Assembly: GCA_916610825.1 (NCBI GenBank) | Contig: OU744453.1 | Location: forward strand, 19,680,241-19,744,240 | Length of the DNA stretch: 64,000 bases | Direction of reading: 5' to 3' | DNA from: Haliclystus octoradiatus | Lineage: Eukaryota; Cnidaria; Staurozoa; Stauromedusae; Haliclystidae | In this document: positions 1 to 11,810 of the stretch, one piece after another | Layout of the letters: each line of letters opens with the position of its first letter | Numbering within the stretch: position 1 is the stretch's first letter | The notes under the pieces: model-generated | Database searches by the model: none | Told to the model about the DNA's origin: nothing | What the model saw: only the letters and a program-made list of their open reading frames with translations | Position numbers and translations under genes: made by a program

Positions 1-601
1 TCACATTTCTAATCACAGTCGAACATGATCATTTAATAATATATAATATTAATATATTAAAATACATTTCATTCTGGGCTGGACTTGTTAACCATATAAT
101 AAAGATACAACTTGAAAGGACTTGAAAATCAAAATGTTAATTTGATAAAATTATTATTTAAAGAACTAATTAAAATTCCAACATTTTTTTTACGAATGGC
201 ACATTTAATTTTGAAGCACGGCGTGTAGCTAATATTATTGTTGTCAGGAAAATTACTAAAATGTAATAATTTGTATTCTGTAATCTATGGACGGACCGCT
301 CTAAACGTACACGAACGGCAGATTTCTTAGGGCAGTCTATAGCTACCACGTATATCTATATAAAATAAATGTTCCTCCCTGGATTTTGCCATTGTCAATA
401 TTGCAAAATTTAATCAGACCAAAAAACAAACCTAAATATGAACCTTTCAATTATAATTCACTAAAAATACTCTTCATAAAACCCTCAGGCTAGCTGGTTT
501 ACAAATCAATTATTATTTGAAATTATTCTGGAAGAATATTTACATTGGTTTATTAATATTTTACATAGATTTTAAAATGTTCCAAATAAAACTATTAATG
601 A
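1..601. other. 3' flank of the MEST-like gene
   Basis: No coding exon is visible. On the minus strand an AATAAA hexamer lies at 549-554, about 50 bp past the MEST stop codon, and is the best candidate poly(A) signal. The rest is AT-rich sequence without a recognisable repeat. Confidence 0.4.
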
Positions 602-3600
602 TTAATGTTTATTTTTATTTTTGTCGATGCTTTTATAAAATGTTTGATAACTTTTTACAAACTCTTTTGGTGATTCCAAATGTGGAAAATGGCCGGCATC
701 TTTCAAAATAGAGACTGTTACTTTTGGGACACGTTTCCTGCAGCAAAAATATTTGTATAAATTATAATTTATTATTACTATTGTGGACACAATTCAGTGA
801 TCAAAAATCATGATTTCATTGTATCAATCCATATATGAGCTTATGAAGGCCACCTGTCTATAGTGGTCAATCTAGATCTTATAGACGGTTGTTATATACA
901 GGCTTAACAGGTGCATGCAACGTATACTACAATGTATAAGTTTAAGTATATATTTGACTGTGCTACTGCATGTATGCCTTTTATAATTGTATACACACAC
1001 ATTATGTAATACCACTACCATTATTGCATTAGTTAGAAGTCCAGCTTGTATAAATATAATAAACCACTTCTATCCAAGTATGTGTTAACTTTAAAAATGA
1101 CAAATAAATCCCTTAATTTTAAAACACGATTGGATGTACTTACTGTAACAATTCATGTGTTATCTTTGGATTGATAGGGTCTTCAGGACCATAAATAAAA
1201 TGAACTGAAATTAAAATATATAATCACATAGATTGCCTAATAAATGTCGTACAATCAACTACAAATATTATATTGTTCGTTGTTGCAATTCATGAAAAAC
1301 AGGCAATTTAACATCCATGAACAATTCATGAACTAAGTGAATTATTTTCCAGGGCTTGTACAGTCAAAAGTAAAGTGGTTAAACTTGTGATATGATTGTA
1401 TGAGCGTTCATTGTCTTACCTGGGAAATCAACATCATTCAGAGTGTTAAGCCATCTATCATTATTTTCATTTCTTTCGTACAGGTAATGCAACAGTCTGA
1501 AATTATAAGTTAGAAGAGAACTGAAAACAATTCACAAACATTAGTCTAATCTATCTAACTTATAAACAATTAATAATATTTCTGAGCACTTGATTCTTAT
1601 CAATTATAATACCAAATCCAAGACTGCTTTATCTGCTTCAACCCTCAATTATGAAACATACAAAAATCAGGCAACAAATTCATGAGAAGTTCAAGAATAA
1701 CATCATGAATGGTAACTAAGCAGCTAAAAACTCTCTACTAACCGATAAAAGATTTATAATAAAAGTTTACGAATAAAATGGAACATTTAATGAACTGTTC
1801 ATAAAATGTGACAATTAAAATTCATTAGCTCATGAACAGCATTCCACAAGAGCATTATTTGTTGCTAAATTTATCATTTTCTTCTCTAGAAATTATTTAT
1901 TTTCATTATACAGAAATCTATTGAAACCATAAACTATAATATTACAAATAAATGTGTACCAAAGAAAACATGGGTATAGAGTGCACGTTATATAGATTAA
2001 TATAGACCCCCTGTTTATAGTGATCACTACATAATATTGGAGATGTTAATGTATTTGACCTCTATAGAAAAGTCCCTTTAGTTGTCAATATTTTTTAATC
2101 TAATAACTGGTCGTTATAGACAGGTATATTCACTGTATGATAAGTGTAACACATTATAATTCATAGCTAAACTTTATATTTATCTATTCAATATAACATC
2201 TTTTGAGATTTGCCACTGTTGGGAAGAGGATGAGTAGAATGAATAAGCAGATAATATTAGTTGAAAAGCCTCTATGACAGAGCCAACATCACCTGTTGAT
2301 CGTTGATAGCTAAGATAGTAAATTTACAAACAAACAATATTATGAAATGGTCACTGTACACAGGTGACCACTCTATAAGGTGCACTCTATACCCATGTTT
2401 TCTTGGTACACATTTATTTGTAATATTATAGTTCATGGTTTTCATAGATTCTAATGAAAATAAATAATTTCCAGAGAAGAAAATGATAAATTTAGCAATA
2501 AATAATGCTCTTGTGGAATGCTGTTCATAAGATAATGACTTTTAATCGATGCATGTTTAGGAACAGTCCATGAATGTACAGTGTACGTCATTATTTCTTG
2601 TTGTGAATCTCCTGTTTGTTTGTAAATTTACTCTCTTAGATATCAAAGATCAACTTGTGTCACAACAAGAAATAATGACGTACACTGTACATGCATCTCA
2701 AAATGCCCATTGCGGATAAAGTGTAACCCGCTTATGTGCAATTCGGATAAGTGAAATTCCCGCTTACCTGTAACCTGGCTTTGAAATCCGTTAAACAATT
2801 TTCTGGTCAAGTCCTTGGTAAACAATTTCATATAACTGCAAATTCGGATAAATGCAATGAAAACCGTTGGCAATTTTGACTTGCACTTAAGCGGGTTACA
2901 CTGTAGTCACAAAGATTCATCTTGTTTGGGCTGCTTGCCTACCTTGGTAAAATGAGATTGCCATCTTTATACCGCAAAATACTATAGAATTCCCATAGTT
3001 CATTTGACGAAAGTCTTTTAGTTGGACCAAATATATCTGACAAACTGAAAGTACAAAAAGGTAATACTGTAGCAACATTGATTATGGTAGTCAAATTGAA
3101 ATTAAACAGCAGACAATTTAGCACAGACTTGATTATTGCAAAACATGACATAATAATGTTTGTTTATAAATAATTCAGCTAGCTGATTTCACATGAAATT
3201 GTTATGTCTGAAGGCAAGAGATACTAAGGCAGATTACCAAGTTACTACTCATTTGAAAACAATTCACAAATGTTTGTAAAGGTGATATGTTCATAAACAG
3301 TTAAGGAGGTTCATGAACAGTTTATGAAGTTCTTGAAAAGTTCATTAACTGAAAACATATTTTTGCAGGGAAACCACATTCTTGTCACATGTAAACTAGC
3401 ATGGGATTATATTGACAACTGAAACAAAATGAAATCACACACACACACACATTATAATCCAATTTCATGCCTTTATCTATTTTCATAGTTCCGCTACTGT
3501 CACATTCTACATTAAGAACATGTGTCTGACAAAGGAGGTTCTAGTAGGTTCTGCCAGGATCCTAGCAGATTTTCAATCTCTTTTTTGGATTTTCATTGAG

Positions 3601-6600
3601 TTTTGATTTATTGATTAGAGAAATCTCAATTTTCTTCTGAATTTGCTTTAACCCTTCCATAGACCTGTGAATTTGCTCATTCCAATCAGACTATAGACTT
3701 GTCAGACATTCTCTATAAAATTCATCTACAAAATCATTCCACAAGAACTTGACCGCACTCTCTAATAGTATCTATTAAATAAAATGTTCAAACTGTGGCT
3801 ATGTTCAACCTATTTTACTGTTACAGTTGTGTCTGACTTTAATTCCTCTCATCTGATGTGTAAGAGATTAGTTTCATGTGCACATCATCATTCTACTAAA
3901 CACATCTACATACTTTTGCAACAACTACATGAGTCATTAATTTAAAATTGTTTTTGTTTTAAAACAGGACACACATTGACAACAGTGATACATCTCACTG
4001 ACGTGTTTATCCTGTATAAATATTCGTAATAAATAAATAAATAAATAAATAAATAAAATAAATTACCAGACAATGATTTTGCAGATTTTATTAAAGCTAG
4101 TAAAGAGGAGAACTAATTTATCCTGACAAATTATAAACCTTTTATGTAACAACCTTCACCTTTTCTCATAAATTTTGTAATTTGATAACCTTGGAAAAAC
4201 ATATCCAAAAACAGGAAGGAGAAGTAGCTGCAAGCAAAACAATACAAGAAATGACAATGTTAGAATACATATATATAAATATAAATATATATTTGAGGTT
4301 AGAAAATCATAATTACAGAATCAGATAGTCCAGTTTGTCACCATCTATACTACTCGTTAGTGGGACTTCAGGTGCGATGTCTGTCGAGCTACAACATCAG
4401 AAAGGTCTCTGATGAGTCCCTTAGCAGGAATGAAACACGTGTCAGACTAGCCTAATCAATTAAAATTATTGGAGCTGATATTACACTTCTCTCATGCCCT
4501 CTCTTGAAGTTTGTTTTAGGCTAATTGGGTTTGCACATCTTGATATTTCGATACCTAGTAGTAAATGATTGTATTAATTTAAATAATTTATTTCCATTGA
4601 TTATCAATGTGACAAGTGTTTGAGTGGCAAGTGGGAGCATAGATTTTTGAAGGTCTTCACTAGTAGAACAGCACCATACAGCAATATGATGATAATTGGA
4701 GCAGCAAAGCAAATCAGTTTTTATGAATCCCAATAGCAATCAAGCGAGTTAGCTTTTGCATCTTAAAAGACTGTAGTGGTGTTCTTGTGCAACAAATATA
4801 AATTTAATCATAACAACAGATTCATCAATTATGATTGGCTCACACCTTTTGGATCATTCGCGGGTGGTAAGCCCCTGTGATAATACCTGGAGAAAATCAA
4901 AAGAACAAAATAGAACCAGATTGATTGATCACATTATGATTCTCAGCAACCTAGGTGTACACTATCATTTATTACTCCATATTTGCAACCAAGTGATTTC
5001 TGCTCGGCTAGAGAAACACTGGCATGTCCCATTCCTTTGCAATTTGCATGCCTAACCGTTAAGGAAATCCTTATGCTTGGATCGTTAACTGGTATAGTGG
5101 AAACTCATCCCCATACATCAATAAGGGGAGTGTATCAGAGGGTCCTTATAATCAACACATCTAGGATTAGTCAGCTCAACAACAGCCCCCAAACTTCCTC
5201 AAGAGTCTGTCAAGGATTGGCAAAGTGATATCTTGTTTTAATGACATATAGTTGTCAAAAAACAATTCAGGGAGGTGCTAGCTTGGATTCAATTTGTTCA
5301 AAATGAAATATTAACTTACCACCATTTGATAGGCATAGACTTTTAATTACAAAATTTTTGTTGTCCTTTAATATTGCGGCATGGTTACTACAAACGTAAA
5401 ACAATAAAATTGAGGTATTCTTGTGCCGAGTATAACATTTCACAATGTATCCAAATGCCTGCCTTTTTCATACTTGATATTTGTACAATAATCATATATA
5501 GTTAAACCCAGAGCCACCTATTTACAACAGTTGGGACACACAATATTTGAGGATCGAAAATCTCCATTTTTGTTTCATTGAAAACAAGGTTTTGCTTTTT
5601 CTCAAAAAGTTTTTCCAACTCATGTCGAATAATATTTTTGCGTGTTTGTTTAAATTTTGCGAACCTTGGTTTGAAGAAACGAAAACGATGTCAATGAAAT
5701 CATATGTCGGCATCTGTCAATGCTCTTGTAAATAGATATCTCTGGCTAAACCTCTATACACACAGCGGCCACCTGTCTATCATGGCCACTCTTGGTATGT
5801 CTAAAATAGTATGTTCTATTGAATCAACCCTGTGTATAAAGGACACCTGTCTATAGTGGTCAATTTATCTACTTAAGCTAGGGCCAAACGGAAGAACATT
5901 TTTCACAGAACATTTTCATAAAATGGGGTGCCAAACGATAGAACATCAGAAATAAATTCAACAAACATTTCTTTCGTTTCATCGACTCTCGTTTCTACAT
6001 TTGGGAACCTGATACCGTTAGCTGTCAAACACTCTGTCAAACAGTGACATTCCATCAGTAATTCAATATTCATAAAATATATGTTTCAAAAATATTAAAT
6101 AGAGCGATTTAATTCAAATGCTGTCCCCTTCAATGGATTTAGATGCAGTTTTAGCAGTTCATTTCAGAAAGAGTTTTTTTATTAAAATTTATTAAAAATG
6201 AAATACTAATAAACAGAAAACGCCGCTATAACCTTGATAGTTTTTATGTGAGTTTAGGTGGCTGACCACAAGTTAACGTATTAAATTTCTGACATTATGA
6301 GCTTCAATCCGCTACTAGGCAACAACCAATCACAGAGCAGAAACGAGAATAGCGTGAGACGCCATGGTCTATGATATGCCACTACTTCCGCAGAACATCC
6401 AAATGTTTTCGACTCCCAATCGAAAACAAATTTGTCAGACGAACATTGGACAGAACACAATGTTCTGTGCGATAAACCTGCCGAACGAACATGACACCGA
6501 ACATTCATGTTCGGTGGATGTTCTATGAAAATGTTCGTCCGTTTGGCCCTAGCTTTAGCTAGCCGTGTTATACGGGTTTCACTGTATATTTCCTAAAATG

Positions 6601-9600
6601 TTTTCTTTAATAAGATTTGTTTCAATTTCTTCCTTATCTGTATAATTCTAGTCCTCACTTTATCCATGATCGAATCATTAGACTGACAGCCCTTGGATCA
6701 TCTGAGCAGGCAATCTTATACTTGTCCTTTTACCCATCAATCATTATTGAGGATGATTCTCTGATAACATAAACCAACAAATGGAGCCACAAATGAATGA
6801 ATATATTTCAGACAAAGGATATTTTTGTTTTCCCGAGCAAAGCCTCAAAGCCTGTACTAACAGTTATCACACAAACTTATTTGCATCTGTTATCTGCTAT
6901 CTAAGGCATATTTATCAAATAAAAGAAAGACAATGAAATAAAATAAATGTAGTTTTCTATATACTGTATCATCTACAAATTATTCTTAAATATTGAAATA
7001 TGAAGAAAAGAAAGTATTGGGATTCTATAATATTACAATAATGAAATAAAGTAGGCTCTACTAACCGCGCCACAAATTCCTGTGCAACAGTATCACCCAT
7101 ATCGTGAGCAATTATATGAAATTCATTAATCTTAAGATGTTTAAGTAGTTCTTCATGCAACTGAGATTGTTCTGTTATTGAATAAGAATGACCCAGCTAA
7201 AAATATACAGACATATTGCACACATAAGTCTTACACTAAAAGTAATGTAGACGGTGTCGCCCTACCGAAGGCAACCCGTATCACTCCTCTATTTCTAGAT
7301 GAGTGGCTTGTTTCGCTGAGAGCAATGATTTTAAACGCTCTTTACTGATCTCAGCCGCAACACTGCAGATCAATTTCAACAGATTTAATGGCAGATAGGT
7401 CTCGATTGCCATTGTTTTACACTGGATCTGTTTAACCAGCCATCCATAATAACCAGATCAATTTTTGATAAGAATGATTACATCATCACATTACTGACAC
7501 CATAACCATGAAAAAATTGTGAAATTTCATGGCATTTTCATATTGTGAATATGGATGATTTCATGGTTTTCACAACTTTTTCATGGCTTAAAAAATTTGT
7601 GGTTTTCACTTTTTAACGTTTTCATGTTCAAATCCCCCAAGGTCAACTCACCCTTGACTTTATCTAAAACATCAAATGAGTACCATCTGAGGATGGCGGA
7701 TGGAATGATATAGCATAAATTACCGATACCAAGCAAATGAGTGCATATTGAAATAACTGATTAAATAAGAAATGTAAGGTGCCACTCATTTGAGATATAA
7801 AAAGTTCGTATTTACGATGATGATGGTTACTATGGATTGCCAATAACATCAATATGACAAAACTCTTTGAGAAATTACTGTTTATAAATATCGCAGAATA
7901 TAAACGAACAAACAACGGTATAATTAGTCTCCGCAAACAAAATTATATTCTTCAGAAGGCTTGAAATAATACGTTGGTGTCACCAATGTAGAGTTTTGTA
8001 TGAGATTATATTTAATAGATGTTGACTCTACAAAGGCAGACATAGAAAGAGGGCATATATCACATATAATTGTGAATGTTAGAGATAATTCAATAATTGC
8101 TTTGCATGAGTAAAATGCATCACATAGAATGATTTTTAGGGTCAAGACTTACTGGCTTATCACTGAACCCAAATCCTATCATATCCATGGCAACAATGCG
8201 ACCAAAATCTATTTGTAGTCCATCAATAAGCTGAAATAAAATAGCATATAAGGTCAAATTACCAGATTGCAAAGAACATTTCAAGCGTAAACACAGACTT
8301 TGGAAAACATTATGCTCATAAATAACAATTTAGAGCACTAGACTTCGAGTTGCATGCAAATGCATGCTTATCTTGAGTTGTGAATCATCTGGTTTAACTG
8401 GCTCAAAATAAATGCATGAACAAATCTATGTAGAAAAGCCCATTGAAGCCGCAGTTTAATTGAGAAATTTACAAAATTTGGTACTATCTAGTTTATCCCA
8501 AAGCATGTGGAAGTAGTAGCCATAGCCCCCCCAAAAAAACCTAAGAAACATCACAAACCCGAGTATCATACTGAATATCATAAAGTTCAAGTTGCAAGGT
8601 AACAATTTGTCGGGGGCTTTTCTAAATTAAATTGTGTTTCACCTATACAATCCCGGCATAGCCCGGAGAAATACTAATAATTGTTCACTACTCATAACGT
8701 GTTTATTCAACATTTGATTCAAGTGACTTTTGAATAAGTATATAGAATGGGAAAACTATTTATTACTTCCTTACATCTTATTTCATCAATTATTTTCAGC
8801 CATGAACAGTACTTTCTACATATTCCAAGTCATATAGGCAAGGTGGTGTCGATAATCATGCTAGCTAAATACTTTTCCAATTTTATCTACTTTTAAAACA
8901 CTAAACAACGTGCCAAATAACGCCAGTTCGTTGCCACAGTACGAAGGGGCCAAGGGGGGTGATTTTGCTTGAACACTACACTGATTCAGGATAAATCATC
9001 GCCATGTGAAAACACATCATCACCATGTGAAATATGTCATCGCCGTGTGAATCGAGTTTGACCCTAATTCAGCTTCATACGCATGAAACAGTACTATCTT
9101 TAATAGCATGATTACTGGTTTTATTTAAAAGTAGATTATTACATAGTCCTGTGTAAACGACTCGCCGACTCTCGAAAGTGAAGCAATATTCACATTTGAA
9201 TTGATTATATAAATAGGGCCATTATTACAACTCCCGGGTTTGTCTGCATTTTATTTAGCTTCATCACTAAACATTGGAAAACAACACTCACATCATGGCA
9301 ACATTTATAAATCCATCGATTTGATTATTCAATAATTGATTCAATCCACTTTCCCGAAAGAAAAAACTATTTATTATTGTTTACATTTTTTTAGTTAAAT
9401 ACACTGATCCCATCAAACTGTTCAATCGAGTTTCATCGCATTTGAATCCTCGTTAAATCTATATATGCGATCGCTCATATATAATAATAATAATAATAAT
9501 TTGTTGTCGATGATGAAGAGGAAGTTTGTATGTATATTGTTTTCTATATTAATGTCTTTTCATTGCAGTAAAATTGCCGGCTATCATTATCAGTAGATAT

Positions 9601-11755
9601 GTGAGATTATGTTGAAAAAATAAGAATTTCCCCAGCATGGGTTTGTTTACAAATGTGATATCGTTCCTATCCGAACAGTTTATAAATAATTTTCAAAAAA
9701 CATTGATTATATAATTTCCATTCTGACGCATGACCATACAGAAAACAAACGATCGATCTGCACTGTTGCTCAGAGACAATAGAAAGTCATTCAAGTGCGA
9801 AACTGCTTAGTTAGCGCTTCAGTCTGAGAAAGCATTGTTGTTGAAAATGGAAACAGTTTTCATTGGTTTTTATCAACTTCGATGTATTTATTTAAGAAAT
9901 GAAGCCGGCCATGTACGCCTCTGGTTAATAACGAATCCATTGATATGTGTTTCAAGTCAATTGCATCAAAAATGGAACCGTGAATCCCCGCCTTACATAA
10001 AATGGAAATAGCGTAAATTTAAAAGTAGATAAAAAGAAGATACATCATTACAGTCAAAGCTGTTTTAACGCTCACCTCTATGCAGCAGCCACCTGTCTGT
10101 AGCGGTCACTCTTATTTTCTTTTGAATCAATCCTGTATATAAAGGTCACCTGCATATGGTGGCCATAGTGGAATCCTTGAATTTGGAACGTTGCATATTT
10201 ACGTCAAATTATTACACCTATTACATATTATTACATATTAGGCTACACCACGCCATGTCAGCATTCAAGGATACGCCAAAAATCAAAATTTAGTTGGAAA
10301 CTATAGAAAATTATCAAATTTCTACGCCAAAGAAATCAAATTGGTGTAAAATCAACTCAGTTCGATGCCGGATATATCCGGCGTAACATACATGGATCCA
10401 CTATAGTATGGTGGTCAACTTTTCTACTTCTCGTATGGCTGTTATTGGCGGGTTTCAATGTAACAAAGCAGCTACGCATGGGCCTATTTCTTATGATGCA
10501 TTAATTTAGTCCGTCTGTCTGATAACTAGATGATATTTGCTTAGGTTAAACATTTTTGACCACACATTGATTTAACACTGGCCCATCTCATTGTTATTGG
10601 AATTGAATGACGTCTAAAATATATAAAAGAGAATTCTCCAAACCGTACCTATGTTCATCAATCACTTCGTCATTTTTCAACCAAATTTTGATTGCAAACT
10701 ACTGAAACAAGGGTCACAGATATGCGTCATTGACACTGTGAACATCATCATCCTACTAATGGTATACTACTAATATCATCCTAATATTTACATTAAAATA
10801 AATGTGAGATGAGACGCCGATAACACATTGCTAGTTTATACATTTGACACTAATAAGAGAGAATATATTGAAACTTACGTGTTTCCAGTCATAACTGCTA
10901 GTTGGAAATCCATGAATTAGAAGCAAAACTGGAGAAGGATTGAAAGATTCTATTCTATAAATATCTATAAATTTAAAAACATTACAGAACATAAATTCAT
11001 AAAGCACTTATAGTGTGATAGGATACTATGCGGTACCTAAAATAGATCGGTTTTCATATAGGTGACATGAAATTGTCATATAGCCTCATCTCATTTGGCA
11101 TCATGGAAATCCGGTCTGCAAAGCATGGCACCTGCGCCCCTGAGATGAAAATTTTTCTCGTGACTGCCGGCTGCCGCCCCTTAAGCTGCAGTTTTCATCA
11201 AAAATCGGCAGTTAAAAATAATTTTTGTCATTTTCTTTATAATTCTTGCTGAAATGATGGATTTTGCCGCCCCTGAAGTCAAATTTGATCAAATTTGATC
11301 AGTTGTTGCCCCCGCCCCCAACTTTTTTATGCGCTGCCGCCCCCGAGATCTCGTCGAGATTGCCATTTGCAGACGGCAGGTTCATTTATAGGCCTAGTCT
11401 GTCTATGCTAATAAGTTCACCCACCAGTGATAGAGATAATAATAGACATGAAAAGTGTATTATGAAACCATCAACCAGTCTTACCTTGATAGAAAATTGT
11501 TAAATTATTGTATGTAAAATGGTAGCCACTATCTCTCCAAAATTGTACAGAAAGTGGAAGTTTAGGTTTTGGATAATTTATATATATTACAACAATAAAG
11601 CCAATAAAAGCAGGCAAAATAGTTAATAAACCCTTCTTTACATATTTAAAATACCAAAACCACGGTAAATTATTCTGCTTTGACTTAGAAACGTCATAAT
11701 TATTTGTATTTATAACTACTTTTTGAGGCTCTTTTCTACGTCTAACTCCCGCCAT
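602..11755 (-). CDS. MEST: MEST-like alpha/beta hydrolase, 11 coding exons
   Basis: Exons in transcript order: 11755-11485, 10964-10879, 8230-8153, 7196-7066, 5387-5320, 4886-4846, 4122-4067, 3044-2943, 1496-1420, 1204-1144, 737-602; phases join to 368 codons (human MEST 335). Start is the only ATG before a basic stretch and one membrane segment (about residues 43-60), suggesting a membrane anchor. The alpha/beta hydrolase fold shows LLLIHGFPTSSYDW (oxyanion HG at 108-109), GFGFSDKP, the nucleophile-elbow motif AHDMGD with Asp177 in the nucleophile position as in vertebrate MEST (HDYGD), YGPEDPINP (acid candidate near 312) and a C-terminal AGHFPH histidine (340). The substrate of MEST is not established. 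Exons 6 and 7 are short (41 and 56 bp) and the least conserved; they were accepted because reading frame, splice sites and length fit (GGI..P...QK). It diverges from TBC1D7. Imprinting, known for mammalian MEST, cannot be inferred here. Confidence 0.93.
840..910. repeat. Family A MITE fragment
   Basis: It contains the family core GGCCACCTGTCTATAGTGG followed by a degenerate right end (ttatatacagg). Both termini are eroded. It lies 3' of MEST exon 10, inside the last intron. Confidence 0.6.
1832..2528. repeat. Foldback repeat with family A-like inner ends
   Basis: Arms of about 150 bp at 1832-1986 and 2380-2528 are near-perfect reverse complements (for example GGGTATAGAGTGCAC at the inner left edge matches GTGCACTCTATACCC on the right). 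The roughly 390 bp between them holds a family A copy (about 1990-2135, ending CACTG then TA) and a further A-like piece at 2340-2395. Either a foldback transposon or two inverted copies of one element. It lies in the MEST intron between exons 8 and 9. Confidence 0.65.
2574..2692. repeat. Perfect 33-bp inverted repeat
   Basis: 2574-2606 and 2660-2692 are exact reverse complements, separated by 53 bp. The arm begins ATGTACAGTGTACGTCATTA and ends TTGTTGTGA. The spacer also carries a stretch complementary to about 2312-2338, so this hairpin is tied to the foldback just upstream. Confidence 0.75.
2719..2903. mobile_element. Family B MITE (pogo-like)
   Basis: 185 bp with terminal inverted repeats GTGTAACCCGCTTA / TAAGCGGGTTACACTG and TA on both sides. 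Internally it repeats TTCGGATAA and GCTTAC in inverted order. The end resembles Drosophila pogo (CAGTATAATTCGCTTAGC) and the target duplication is TA, both typical of the pogo/Tigger branch of Tc1-mariner. No coding capacity. Intronic in MEST. Confidence 0.8.
3436..3451. repeat. (AC)8 microsatellite
   Basis: Uninterrupted CA/AC dinucleotide run in a MEST intron. Confidence 0.9.
3520..3705. mobile_element. Family C hAT-like MITE, decayed
   Basis: It shows GTGTCTGACAAAGGAGG at the left, AGGATCCTAGCAGATTTTC, the internal TTTTCTTCTGAATTTGCTTT and TTGTCAGACA at the right, matching the family defined by the copy at 22255-22427. Target duplication not recognisable. Confidence 0.5.
4026..4063. repeat. 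(TAAA)n microsatellite
   Basis: Tandem AAAT/TAAA run ending four bases before the 3' boundary (donor side) of MEST exon 7 (4067-4122, minus strand), so the donor is embedded in low-complexity DNA. Confidence 0.9.
4404..4448 (+). ncRNA. Type I hammerhead ribozyme, near-intact
   Basis: Core CTGATGA at 4409-4415 and GAAA at 4432-4435. Stem I pairs GGTCT (4404-4408) with AGACT (4444-4448), one G-U. Stem II pairs 4416-4420 with 4427-4431 around a TTAGCA loop, with one C-A mismatch. Stem III is the minimal A-C/G-T pair with loop ACGT, and the predicted cleavage site follows C4443 in GTC. A tiny stem III is typical of hammerheads in Penelope-like elements. Surrounding sequence shows no reverse transcriptase. 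Antisense to MEST, between exons 6 and 7. Confidence 0.65.
5509..5744. mobile_element. Family D hAT MITE
   Basis: 236 bp. Ends CAGAGCCACCTATTTACAA and its near-complement TTGTAAATAGATATCTCTG. Flanks gttaaacc / gctaaacc form an 8-bp target duplication with one difference, the hAT signature. Inserted inside a family A copy. A second copy with the same termini is at 43755-44036. Confidence 0.8.
5880..6550. mobile_element. MITE with AGGGCCAAACGGA termini
   Basis: About 670 bp. Terminal inverted repeats AGGGCCAAACGGA / TCCGTTTGGCCCT are followed inward by subterminal inverted repeats built on GAACATTTTCAT / ATGAAAATGTTC. Flanking duplication is ambiguous: AGCT on both sides, or TTAA/TTTA if the ends extend to GCTAGGG. 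No open frame of note. Nested in the family A copy at 5499-6584. Confidence 0.75.
7349..7387. repeat. Dispersed 39-bp repeat, copy 1
   Basis: Matches 60864-60902 in inverted orientation at 38 of 39 positions (centre CACTGCAGATCAATTTCAAC). Weaker similarity continues outward on one side. The element type is unknown. Confidence 0.6.
8998..9050. repeat. Short tandem repeat, three units
   Basis: Three imperfect units of CATCGCCATGTGAAA spaced about 17-20 bp in the MEST intron between exons 2 and 3. Confidence 0.6.
9478..9500. repeat. (TAA)n microsatellite
   Basis: Short pure ATA/TAA run in the MEST intron between exons 2 and 3. Confidence 0.85.
10051..10460. mobile_element. Family A MITE split by an insertion
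   Basis: Begins CAGTCAAAGCTG with TA before it, and ends GGGTTTCAATG with TA after it. The GTCACC / GGTCAAC core is interrupted at about 10165 and resumes at about 10407. Confidence 0.75.
10165..10406. mobile_element. Short element nested in family A, about 9-bp duplication
   Basis: Ends ATAGTGGAATCC / GGATCCACTATAG, flanked by tggtggcca and tggtggtca (9 bp, one difference). A 9-bp duplication would suit a Mutator-like element. Because the host repeat itself contains GGTGG motifs, the exact boundaries are uncertain. Confidence 0.5.
11111..11376. mobile_element. MITE with CCGGTCTGCAAA termini
   Basis: Inverted ends CCGGTCTGCAAAGCATGGCA and, on the right, TGCCATTTGCAGACGG. The interior is rich in CTGCCGCCCC blocks, unlike the surrounding AT-rich intron. 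Target duplication not resolved. In MEST intron 1. Confidence 0.5.
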
Positions 11756-11810
11756 CTTTCTTTCAATCTACTGTTTTGATCACGTGATTCATTAACAAGA
11801 GTAATGCAAA
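11756..11810. promoter_or_regulatory. Compact divergent promoter, MEST / TBC1D7
   Basis: Only 55 bp separate the two start codons, so the two transcripts must share a promoter region or overlap at their 5' ends. It contains one palindromic E-box CACGTG at 11781-11786 within TGATCACGTGATTC, close to the CLEAR consensus (GTCACGTGAC) bound by TFEB-type bHLH factors. No TATA box is evident. Factor identity is inference. Confidence 0.6.

Larger units (their letters stand above)
5499..6584. mobile_element. Family A MITE split by two insertions
   Basis: The left end AGTTAAACC (5500-5508) is separated from the body (ctctatacacacagcggcc onward, 5753) by the hAT MITE at 5509-5744. The body is broken again at about 5880 by the element ending at 6550, and the right end resumes as ccgtgttatacgggtttcactg with TA at 6585. 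Removing both restores a copy of ordinary length (about 170 bp). Confidence 0.75.

Noticed and set aside
4184-4222. Candidate MEST exon with AG acceptor, minus strand
   Set aside because: Phases would fit, but the encoded ATSPSCFWICFSK lacks the conserved GGI..P pattern; 4846-4886 fits both phase and sequence.
4831-5228. Two overlapping plus-strand frames
   Set aside because: The first is antisense to MEST exon 6 and neither shows a domain; codon use is not convincing.
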